Below are positions 1 through 9,712 of a stretch of 64,000 nt of DNA, one piece after another. The notes below the pieces were generated by a model that saw only the letters and a program-made list of their open reading frames with translations, was not told the origin of the DNA and ran no database searches. Numbering within the stretch: the stretch's first letter is position 1; each line of letters opens with the position of its first letter. Made by a program: the position numbers and the translations under genes. Source of the DNA: Linnemannia hyalina (Eukaryota > Mortierellomycota > Mortierellomycetes > Mortierellales > Mortierellaceae); contig JAHRHY010000002.1 in assembly GCA_019671135.1 (NCBI GenBank), positions 868,001 through 932,000 of the forward strand, given 5' to 3'.

Positions 1-1113
1 ACTGCATGATGACCCGTCCCCAACGAACTAGATCGAGTACATTGGAGTAAATGTTGCCTGCGGGGGCCTCGGAAAGGTAGATCGGATCAAGGTAGCCTGT
101 GATGAATCTGCCCATCTGGGCATCCTCGTATGAAGCAGCATTATAAGGAATCGCATAATTCTTGAACCGCTTGCCCATCTCGATAGGGCCGAACCCAGTG
201 TTTTCGAGTCCGAGGGGCTTGAGAATCTTTTCCTCCACCAATTTCTCGTATGTGGTGCCAGCGACGTTGGCAGCGGCCTCGCCGGCGACAGCGTACATCA
301 CGTTGCTGTATTGGACCGTTGTGCGCAACTTGGAGTCCAGCTTGACGTACTTGAGGCGCTTGATGAGTTCTCGGCGGGTGGTGTTAGTTCTGTACCATCC
401 GAAATCGATATCTGGCATTCCCTACAATGTCAAATGTATAGATGTGATGAGTTTTTTTTTTTTTTTTTTTTTGGGTTGAGTCTATTCTATGCGTTGTAGT
501 TTAGCTGAATGCTAGGGAGGCATCTTACCGCGCGATGGGAGAGCAGGTCGACATTAGTCAACTGCGACGTAAGGACAGGATCTTCAAGCTCGAATTCGGG
601 TAGATAATGGGCGATTGGGGTGGTATCCCAGTCCATCTTGCCTTCGGCGACCAATTCGCCAATGGCGGCAGCAGTGAAGGCCTTGGTCAAGGAACCCATA
701 GGCTGGACAGTCTGGGGAAATCGAAGCGCATGACAACAAGGGGAGAGTGGAGTTTCAGTGGGCCGGCTGAGGATTGCCTCATTAAGTACAAAAAAGAAAA
801 GGGAAAGATTGTGCTGGTGACTCGCGCCACCAATTAAAAATCCGCGCTTTTCATAACGTACCTCGACGGTGAAAGGATCCCTATCGTTTCGTTTACCGAA
901 ACCCTCCGCAAAGATGAGCTTGCCCTTGTACAAAACAGCAAAACTCATTCCAGGAAGTCCCGTTGAGTTTCGGACCTTCTCGAGAACATGGCTGAGATCC
1001 GCGAGCGGGACCTTGGCGGCTTGAGAGGGGCTGGCGATTTGGATAAGCAGAATGGAGGGGAGAACACCGAAAATGAAACTAGCGATTGCTCGGGATGAGG
1101 AAAAGGCGACCAT
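1..1113 (-). CDS. Secreted serine beta-lactamase-like hydrolase (class C / PBP-like), C-terminus cut by window edge
   Basis: Exons on the minus strand: 862-1113, 529-711, and 421 down to beyond 1. The start is the ATG at 1111-1113; it opens a hydrophobic signal peptide of about 29 residues ending near SPSQAA. The active-site serine motif SLTK lies at residues 91-94, straight after the first intron, and the second family motif Y-S-N at 183-185; these are the SxxK and YxN signatures of the serine beta-lactamase/penicillin-binding-protein fold. HRAGMPDIDFGWYR spans the second splice and matches the HR-G-P stretch normal between the motifs. Fungal members are usually esterases or peptidases rather than antibiotic-degrading enzymes; the substrate cannot be read from sequence. 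A run of about 20 T sits in the intron at 422-528. The C-terminal third, with the third motif, lies outside the window. Confidence 0.88.
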
Positions 1114-1187
1114 GATGGTGATAAAAGATAGAGGAGATGAAGAACTTGACAATATTGACAGAAAAAAATAACGTTGATGCGTTGCGA

Positions 1188-1195
1188 CTTTTATA
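1188..1195 (-). promoter_or_regulatory. TATA box of the beta-lactamase-like gene
   Basis: Read on the minus strand the octamer is TATAAAAG, 75-82 bases upstream of the ATG at 1113. That is a usual distance for a fungal gene with a short leader. No other core element is obvious. Confidence 0.5.
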
Positions 1196-2466
1196 CCATT
1201 CGAAAACCGGTGGGACGCTGCGTTGTAGATATGAGTAGGGCTTTACTTCGATTCTTGATGCTCGTTCACGAATTTAAGATTACAGTGAAAAGTTCGTACC
1301 CTTGGGCTGGTCACAAAAAACTACACGGTGTACATAGTCCTCCCATTTTCATCTCGTGCTGCAGCATCGTGTAGGACGATGGCTTTGCTCTCAATTCCTG
1401 TTCAACTTCTCTTGGCACTTGAATCCTGTTTTTTCTCTGTGAAGAAAGCCGATTTCAACATTCCCAGTAGTGAAAAAGGCATTTGGCAACGTTTGCTTGG
1501 CATCAATTGCTCGAAATAGACTGGATAAACATCAAGTTGGTCCATGAGGGTCCTTTTGACCCTCCACAGTCTTACGAAAGGAACGCTTAGACCATTTTCG
1601 CGTCGTGGGATAAAGTGGTAGAGAGAGGACTGTGCATTTTTCTCGTGAACCTTTGTCTTATTTTTAGATTTCGTGTCCAAATGCGAATTTTTGGGAGGGG
1701 CTTTGCACGGTAACTTGAGCTAATAAAATCAAGAAATCGCTACTCTACAGCCTTGCGCTGCGCGACAGTGCGATTATCCATGTAATCAAAATCAAAGTCT
1801 TGGCATTGACAGTTCGTGCGAATCGCTTGCTTGGCACCTGTTGAGCGTAAAAGGATTCCTCTGTATGCTACACGGAAGCACTGAGATCTCAAATCTGCGG
1901 AAACCCCTCCAAACGTCTGAGCTTCCATTTGTAGCATCTACGATTTTTCAGAAGATTTGTGAAGCATTTGAGTTGACGAAATAATATTTGAGCTTTATAT
2001 CGTGAATGGTTTTATTTAACGGCTTCCCACTCATATTACGCCGATGCTCTTTTCGACGCAACAGGACTCTTCAACGCCGCGTTTCGCTCTGGTGTCCCAA
2101 GAGTCGGAAAAAACATTTCTTGTAATGGTTCTTCTGTCTTATTCCCAAGGTGCTCACTGGCGATTTTGATCAAGGTCTGGACTTGAAAAAGGTGAAAAAA
2201 GAAATCGTAATCCAGATCAACCTCAGTCAAACTCGATGGTAGGTTAACAGTCGATAAATGGACACGAACAATAGTGATGTCAATCTTGGTGGAAGGCTGA
2301 ATTGCAGAATTCGCATGCTCAAATTGAGGGTTTGAAATATCGATAAAGAAAATACCCCCGCATACTACATATGGACTTTCACTCTTCCATTTTTGTTTGA
2401 TTATAGTGGTAGGTATGTAATTCTCCAAAAACCATTATTTATTTTCACTTTTTCTTTGCTGTAGGT
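1196..2466. other. Intergenic, no supported gene
   Basis: About 1.3 kb upstream of the beta-lactamase-like gene and downstream of the GH5 gene. A minus-strand open stretch of 130 codons (2036-2428) has no ATG near its beginning and resembles no family I know. Shorter ones at 1402-1680 and 1740-1937 also look accidental. Possibly eroded coding sequence; nothing else seen. Confidence 0.5.
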
Positions 2467-5400
2467 TCATAATTTGCGAGAAACTTGTAACCAATGCTCG
2501 CCTACTCCTCCACAACTTCCGTTGCCCGGCTGAGTCGTGTTGCTGCCATATGTCCAGAACAGAAGCTGCCGTTCTGTGTCCCACTCCCAGGAACCATCAC
2601 TCACTTCTACACGGCACTTTGTCGGACCGTCCGGGAAGTGAAGCTGGGGGATGTAGATCTCTGATCTCCTTCCTTCACCTACCCCTTGCTGTTTCTGTTG
2701 CTGTCCCTGTTCTTGTGAGCCGTCAGTCTTGGTCCACAGTCTGAAAGTTCCAAAATGTCGATCAAACATGATCCTGGTCGGCTGGCCCACCGTGGCCACA
2801 GGGTAGGGTCTACAGAACTGTTCGACCGCTCTTCCGCCTCGATCCAGAGGGTGCACAGTTTCCTCCGCTGTGCTCGTTGTTTCCGTTGTTGTCGCAATAG
2901 ACGCTGAAGGAGGAGGAGGAGGAAGAGGAAGAGGGGCAGAGTAGAGGCTGAGATCCTCGCCGTTCCACCCATCTCCAAACTGCTTCGTGTTCTCGATGGT
3001 ATAGTTCCAGAGTGTGTAATGTGCCAGTGTGCGGTCGAGTCCCTGTAGGATGTTATCGAAAGCCTTAACGAACTGGTTTGACTGTACCGGTAGTCCTCTT
3101 CCTGCCGCCGTTGCTGTTGTTGTTGTCACTGTCGTTGTGGTCGTTTTGGAGGATGTGAGTCTGAATGTTTTCCAGATACTTGGTTTCTTGGGTTTCTCGT
3201 TGTTGTTGTTGTTGTTGTCGCTAGTCGAAGGGGTCTGAATGTTTCCTGCTTGTTGCGATTTGTTGAGTCCAACATCAAAGTGCAGTCCTGTCTCGCCAAT
3301 TAGTACGGGTCTCTTGCCTATCATGAATAAGTGTAAATGAGGTGACGAGTGCTTGATTAATCAGTGACGAATAATCAAGGCGATGGACATATGATGGGCG
3401 AAGCACAGGTACGAGAATAAGCAAGTCCTTTTTGACCAATTGATCAGAGACAAATAAGAATAGTAGTGATTCTTGTCTCAGTCCAGAAATTCGGTATCAA
3501 ATAATAGCGCGTGGCCTAAAAATCAAGACAGACTTACCAAGACGCCCATAACATTCCTTCTGGATCTCACCAATCTGGTTACCAAACAAGGACTCGGTCG
3601 CCTTCTTTCCAAAGATGATCGATCCATAAAGACTCTTGTGTCGTTCACGGCTCAGACCCAAAAGGTCAATGTTAACCCAGCCAAGGTACTTTTTGGTCAG
3701 CAGTACCAAGTCGTCGTAGTGGTGAGGGGCGTAGACCATGTTATCAAGTAGGACCTGGTTAGGTGCCTCGTCGGGAGTCTTGGTGGCATTGGTTTCACTG
3801 ACGAGATCTGGCGCTGGGACGTAGACTGGGGGTTCCAGGAACAAGATGGCGGTGGGGTGTACAGAACGGACGAGTTCGATCACGCGTTTCGCGAACGGCA
3901 ACCAGTGGTCAGGTACCCACTGGATCAACAGTGGTTGCTCGTCTGACGTCAAAGGTCCTCTCGCAAAGTAATCGTGCTGCAAGACCTTGCTATCCCTGAT
4001 CGACCACACCCCATGTTGTGCCCACAGACACTCTCCTGCTCTCGGGAAGCACTCATCACGCCTGAACCCATACTTGCGATCGATCTCTCCTCGCACAGTA
4101 GGATGCAACCAAGCCTTTATGGGGAGCTGGTCGTGAGGCACCAAGGCGGCATCAGGGTGTGCTGACGGCTGAATAGTTTTCGATCCAGTCTTGACAGGTC
4201 CCACAAGCTCCAACTGAAACGTCGCCACGTTCTGGACCGTCATCCCCTCACCCAGCATAAGTGACTGCAGCGGTGTCGGCATATCACCCTGCCGCATATC
4301 GTGCTGCTCTGGCAACACATCCAATCTCTCCAACCCAATCCACCCATTCGACGGCTCATTCCAAGAATCATACCCAATAACCACATCATCTTCCAACAAG
4401 TTCCTTCCATCCTCATCTCGACAGTCATATATCCTATCGACCAACGCCCGAATGGCGCCCAGGAAATGCTCCTGCAAATAATCCTGGATATTGACGCCGT
4501 TTTCAAAGGTACATTTAGGTGCCAGGATCCTGCCGGCGTAGAAGAGTGTGAACATGGTTGCGCACGCGAGTTTGTAGTAGTTGGTTAACCAGACCATCCG
4601 CAATAGGGGTTCGTTGTCCTGGAGGGTGTTGTGGACTGCTGCTGCTCCTGTTGCTGCAAAGTGGTGGGGGTCTAATCCTGCGGCGTAGAATGTCCACAGG
4701 GGTGCGCCAGATCCGCCCGAGAATCTTGACCACTATGAAGAGGATGGAGATCAATATTTTTTGGTACTGAGTCCCTGTAAATAATGAGGTTACATACCGG
4801 ACTTAACTTGCATACATAGGAGGCTGCTGCTTACCACGTCCTGGTGAAAGTCGATCATGACCTTGAACCCATACTCCTTGGCCTTTAGTAGAGCCTTGAC
4901 CGTGTAGTCCAGGAACTCTTGGTCATAGACCCCGCTATTTGACATTCAAAAATAATGAAGAGCAGTGGTCAGTAGTCGATCGGCCATGGATACAAAAGAA
5001 AGTGGCCAATTGCTGCTCTCTAACAAATTATTTCCCAAGATAAAACTTACGGGCCTGCGTGCTCGACAGCTTCCCAGGTAACGACCCATCGGATCATCCG
5101 AAAGCCCCAGTGCCTCAACCTAGCCAGGTGCTCGTCCGCCTCGTGCAGCTCAAAAGGTCTGCCCACGAACGAGATTGACCCGTCGTCGTCCTTGTCCCTG
5201 CCTGCTGCGCCCGTGTCAGTCGTGGTTGTCGCCTCAGACGTTTTCCCTCCAGGTCTAGTCTCGTCCTCAGACCGAATGTCACCATGCGCACCCTCATTCT
5301 TACCAGGCTCTGCATCACTGGCATGGTGGATTCCATTAGAGTCAGCATCCAGTGTTGTCGGAGTAACAGCGTTAGGTACTGCTGCTGGAGGAAAAAAGGA

Positions 5401-5664
5401 GTTTAAATCTTTTTCTTGTTGTCCCTCTGCCAGCACCAGTTTCCGGGGCTGGAGGAATGACGCGCCACCTTTATGAGAAGGAACAGGAACAGGGTAGCGC
5501 GGGAACTTGCAGGCCCCGCTGAGGTTGACGCCACGGAGGAGCCATGCTCGGTTGGAGGCATCTCTTAGGAATATGTCCTCTGGTTCGACTCGCAGGCGAG
5601 TTGAAGGTGCAGTTGTTGGAGGGGGAGTGGAGGAAGAGGATGGAGGAGGTTCAGGTTGTGGCAT
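2467..5664 (-). CDS. GH5-family steryl-beta-glucosidase / endoglycoceramidase-related protein (EGCrP/Egh1/Sgl1 type)
   Basis: Exons (minus): 5051-5664, 4835-4934, 3538-4732, 2467-3317; spliced length 919 residues, all junctions in phase. It probably hydrolyses the beta-glucosidic bond of sterylglucosides or glucosylceramide in membrane or vacuolar lipid turnover (known of Egh1 in yeast and EGCrP2/Sgl1 in Cryptococcus). The family opening [14 protein letters not shown] is near residue 50. After a low-complexity, acidic insert (about 75-160) comes [23 protein letters not shown], then VMIDFHQDV across the second splice and [11 protein letters not shown] after it. The acid/base glutamate is E364 in [11 protein letters not shown], the nucleophile E645 in VLIGETG. 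Inserts rich in N, T, P and Q (about 660-800) interrupt the C-terminal part. The start is the first ATG (5664); no signal peptide, so a cytosolic or membrane-peripheral enzyme is expected. Precise substrate is inference. Confidence 0.9.
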
Positions 5665-5961
5665 GTTGTAGTTGTTACTGTGCAACAGTTAGGAAAAGAG
5701 GGGAAAGGCAGGATGGTATTTGTACAATTGATGTGGAGGAAGAAAAATGTCCATGGTGCGGTCAGTGCGCCCAGTCCCTTCATTTTTTTTTGATCGTTGG
5801 AAAAAATGTTTGTCATTTCGGTTTGGACACATTTCATCCGATAGCCCGATAAGCGATTAAAGGGCTTGTTTATTGGTTTGCTTTTTTGTAATAGGCCCAC
5901 GGGTCCTAATCATCGAACAAACAAACAAAACAAAAACAAATAACAAGCAGCTATTGCTGAA

Positions 5962-8567
5962 CTAGCGAAGTTGGGGCGCGCCAAAGGGACGACGTGCCTC
6001 AGGTGTCGGCTCTATGTACTGAGGCGCGCGACTGGGTCCAGGTATCTCCTGTGGACCGGCTGGCTGGTACTGCTGTTGCTGTCCAGAACGATGAGGCAGA
6101 GGTGGTGGGCCCGAACTGACAGCAGTCGTCGTTGTCGTCGTACTGGTGACCGGGACTGCTGCTGTGGTCGAGTAGTCGTTCCTGTCTTGAGGTGCTCGCG
6201 AGGGAAGTGGAGGCCCCACTGGAGAAGTCGGGGTCGGAGGCAAGGGTGCGTTCAGAGGATCGGTACCCTGCAGTTGACCATACATCTGAGGGTGTCTTGG
6301 TGGGATGTATTGTTGAGAACCTCCTGGCGACAATGGCTGCTGATGCTGCTGTTGCTGGTGGGTAGGCTGTCCCTGTGCAAACTGGTATTGTGGATTTCCA
6401 GGGGACATTGGCTGCTGCTGCGGGTTGCCTGGCGACATTGGCAGTTGTTGCGGGTTGCCTGGGGACAAAGGATATTGCTGCGGCTGTCCTGGAGACATGA
6501 CATGTTGCTGTGGCTGTCTTGGAGACATGGTATGTTGCTGTGGCTGTCCTGACTCAAAACTCTGATATTGAAGATTTCCTTGGGGTGGCGGAGGATATGA
6601 CTGGTATCCTGCCGCTCCTTGCTGGCCTGGAGACGTTGGTGTTTGCTGGGTATATTGTGCATAAGGATTATACTGCTGCTGCTGCTGGGTATAGACTGGT
6701 ATCGCTTGAGGCTGAAACGCTTGCTGCTGCTGCTGGGTATAGACTGGTATCGCTTGAGGTTGAAACGCTTGCTGCAGCTGCAGAGGGTATGCTTGAAGGG
6801 GCGGTTGTTGATATTGGGAAAACTGAGGGTACTGTTGCTGGTGTGCAGGCACGGGAGAAAATGCGCCTGGTTGTTGGTGTGCGGTTGTAGTCGAGAAGAC
6901 ACCTGGTTGCTGACCAGAGTACGGTGGAGGATTGTCAGTGGGCACTTGCGGAAGAGTTGTAGGTAAGGGGTTGCTGGCAGCCATTATGCGTTCCATGAGC
7001 ACCTGCTGCTGCTTCATCGCATTGTTGTAACTCTCGGCAAAGATCGCAGCTTGTGGACCGTTCCCGAAAGCGTTAGCAGCCAATAGAGGCGCCAATTGCT
7101 CCTGATTGGCCCTGGATTGATCGATACCTTGTTGGTACATTCGCTGCTCCGCCGACTTTGAATTCTCGAGAATCTGCCGCAGGTAGACCTCCTGAAGCGT
7201 TTGCTGCTGTTGCTGCTGTGTCTGAAGAATTGACAGCAGTTCGCGTTCTCGTATAGAGGCGTTGGGGTTGGGGTTGGATAAAACGTTGTCGTAGTTGAGT
7301 TCGGGGTTTGGCGATGGCAATTCCTTCACTTGGCAGATCTTCATGACTTCTGCTGGTAGGGATGGGGGCAACTCTTTGATTGTGTTCCTCTTCAGGCACA
7401 TGACAAAGTACATGGCCATGACGAATTCGTCCTCGTCGAATCCTGCTCTTTTGGCTCTGTCAACAAGTACCCTATTGCAAGCAGGTTGGAAGATACATTA
7501 GCTATTTCCTCAGCTAAACGATTCCAAGTGCACATACACATACGCTCGATATAATCTTCCAGAGCCCGCTACGGTTGTGACCATGACGACTTACAGGATC
7601 TTGGCCAGGGTCTCAGTTGGAATACCCGCCTTTAGCATTATCTGCAAGACAATATCGTACTTCAGGATTCCGTTCTCCTTGTCAAGGCTTTTGAAGAGAT
7701 CCCGATATGTCTTCATTTCGCTTAATGGCAAAGATGGCCATGCGGCAGCAGGAGAAGTCCCAGTGAATTGGCTGTGTGAAGTAGGAGGATATGCAGCGGC
7801 AGCGTTCCTGAGACCAGCGAGGTTCAAAGTGGGCCGACTCTCTAAAATACGTTTTTTGACAAAGGGTGTCAGCACCAGTGCAGAATTCACATCTTGAGCG
7901 AGGAGTACAGAAGCGAAGAAGCGGCCATTTACCCACGGTCAACAAAGCAACAGTTGGAGTATGCCCTTTCTGAGCATGACCGATAAGCCTCAGTGCAGCG
8001 TCGAACGCGTTCCTGTCATAATAATCCTGACCTCGATCGTCAAGTGCCGTGAGTTCCCACACCTAGTAGTGTTTCGTGCGAGTAATTCATGTGAGTATAT
8101 GGTTTTTGTAGAACGAAACGGCATACAGGACGATTTGTCAATTGACGACACGTGTTGCAAAGAATGGGAATACAGGTCAACTCACATTTGCCAGAGTTTC
8201 TGCTGATACCCCACTGAGGTTGAGGAACTCGACTGCCTGGACAGCACCAAGGCGTGCTGCCCCTTGTGGGTTAGCCTGTTTCCAGAGACTGTCGTAGAGT
8301 TGCCTCTCCGCTGGGCTGAGTCGTAGCGCTATTTTTTTTTCTGTTCAAGAACAACGTTAGGGCAGACAAAAAGGGTGGAATGGGAAAAAAGTTATTACTG
8401 TTGCTCAGCAATTCGACCTCGCTGCTGCGCGGGTGGTGATGGGCTGCATTCGCCTCGACGGTATTGAGTAAAAAAGTGTGTGTGTGTGTGTGTGAGACAG
8501 AGAGAGAGAGAGATAGAGAGAGAGGGGGATTACCATTCTTTGGTGTCTTTGAGAAGAAAAACGACAT
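5962..8567 (-). CDS. EH-domain (Eps15 homology) endocytic protein, Eps15/Ede1-like, with Q-rich tail
   Basis: Exons (minus): 8534-8567, 8399-8443, 8186-8328, 7933-8062, 7595-7892, 5962-7471; 719 residues. Two EH domains: EH1 at about 18-112 (LSPAERQLYDSLW, GVSAETLANVWELT, FDAALRLIGHAQKG) and EH2 at about 165-250 (YRDLFKSLDKENG, GIPTETLAKIL, DEDEFVMAMYFVM). EH domains bind NPF peptides in clathrin-mediated endocytosis; this protein is therefore probably a cortical endocytic scaffold. The rest is Q/P-rich, with a putative coiled coil at about 285-330 and two internal repeat blocks (6391-6550, 6671-6770). The loop aspartates of a canonical calcium EF-hand are poorly kept, common for EH1. The 40-nt intron 7893-7932 is unusually short. 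The first two exons are tiny (34 and 45 nt) and rest on phase and splice signals, so the very N-terminus is the least certain part. Confidence 0.82.
6391..6550 (-). repeat. Coding decapeptide repeat, 30-bp unit, about 5.5 copies
   Basis: Within the tail of the EH protein; consensus peptide QPQQxxMSPG, with N replacing the first Q in later copies. Copies differ by several bases but keep the reading frame, so the repeat is translated and under some constraint. Confidence 0.85.
6671..6770 (-). repeat. Coding 48-bp repeat, two copies, CAG-rich
   Basis: Encodes two nearly identical copies of QQAFQPQAIPVYTQQQ, each flanked by CAG tracts (read as CTG on the plus strand). Nearly perfect identity suggests recent duplication or replication slippage. 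Confidence 0.8.
8471..8524. repeat. (GT)n-(GA)n microsatellite in intron 1 of the EH gene
   Basis: Alternating GT followed by GAGA tract. It lies in the intron 8444-8533 and, on the coding strand, supplies the pyrimidine-rich stretch before the acceptor at 8444. Confidence 0.85.
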
Positions 8568-9712
8568 TAGGCTGTGATGAACAAGGAGGATGTATGTGTG
8601 TATGTATGTGTGCTTGAGAGGGTGTTGGGTGAATGGGAGCTGATGGTGAACATGGGCAAGGCGGACGTAAAAAAGGGGGTTTTTTTTGTCACCCGGTAAA
8701 AGAATGGTCGAGTGGCTGGGGACCGAAAGAGCAACCATTTGGGACTTTAGAATAGTGTAGTCAATTAAATCGATCAGAATAAGGTTTCTCCAACCCTACC
8801 GTACCCTTCGCTCTCGCTCGTGCTTTCTTGTCTTGAACAACCGCCACTCTCCTTTCTCAGTCTCTTTCTTAAGCTGCTCGCGATATAATATTCAGACCGC
8901 ATGCATGTACCCTAAATGATCCTACCATGGTCAAGTACAGCTACCCCCTCGACGTTGGTCCTTTTTAGCACCACATGCCCTTGGTCACGTTGTCCAGAAA
9001 AGAATTGGCGAAGGTTTATGTCAAGGTCTGGAATTTTTTCTTTTCTCTCATCATCTCTCTCTCAACTCATTTTACCTCTCCTGCCATTACCCTCTTCCCT
9101 GCCATCATCTCGGCGCCCCCATCCCCTTCTTCTTCCTCGACATCCACCAACTCATTACTTCTTTCATTTCCTTTAGCCCTCTCAGCGGTGCTATCAGAAA
9201 GAGCGTGCACCTACCAGACCAAACAACGAACTACTCCCAAACAACAGGATCAACGTGAAAAAAAACGTACCAGGCTTCCTTGAAGTATAACTCGCTGCTG
9301 CTTTTTGGATAACAACAGGACTGAATGGGACTGAATGTTTACACAATTCAGCTAAAGAGACAGTTTTCAGGTACAACAAAACACCCTTCGCAAGTAAGTA
9401 ATAATATTGTGTAAATAAGGACCGCCACAAGAGCGTGTTTCGACTCTCTACTGATACCACTTGCCTCGGATCTAGACTACATATCACTCATTCAACCCCA
9501 TCAACAAGCCCTACTCCGATTCACCCTCCAGCCCCAGACCAAAGGAATTCCCACAACCAGTCTTCTGTACGTACGAGCGAGTACCTAAAGGGACAAAGAG
9601 TGTCTTATGATAGTTGCCCCTGACAAATAACATATCTTCCTACTATCACTAGTAGGTTCACCACATCGTCTCAACCTCCTCAAGGCAACCGACCGCTACA
9701 ACCCAAGCCATT
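8568..9712. other. Divergent intergenic region; second half belongs to the duplicated NLR unit
   Basis: From 8972 rightwards the sequence is recognisably homologous to 13967-14640, so the promoter and leader of the first NACHT gene were copied together with it. Pyrimidine-rich stretch 9036-9180, typical of fungal promoters. Open stretches here are not coding. Confidence 0.6.
9567..9655 (+). other. Probable 5'-UTR intron of the first NACHT gene
   Basis: Donor TCT|GTACGT, acceptor ACTAGTAG (either AG at 9652 or 9655). The same arrangement occurs in the duplicate (14556-14635), in the same position ahead of the sequence GGTTCACCA. Confidence 0.55.

Noticed and set aside
2036..2428. 130-codon open stretch, minus strand
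   Set aside because: Begins with TTG, no ATG in frame, no resemblance to a family; the ATG nearby is out of frame.
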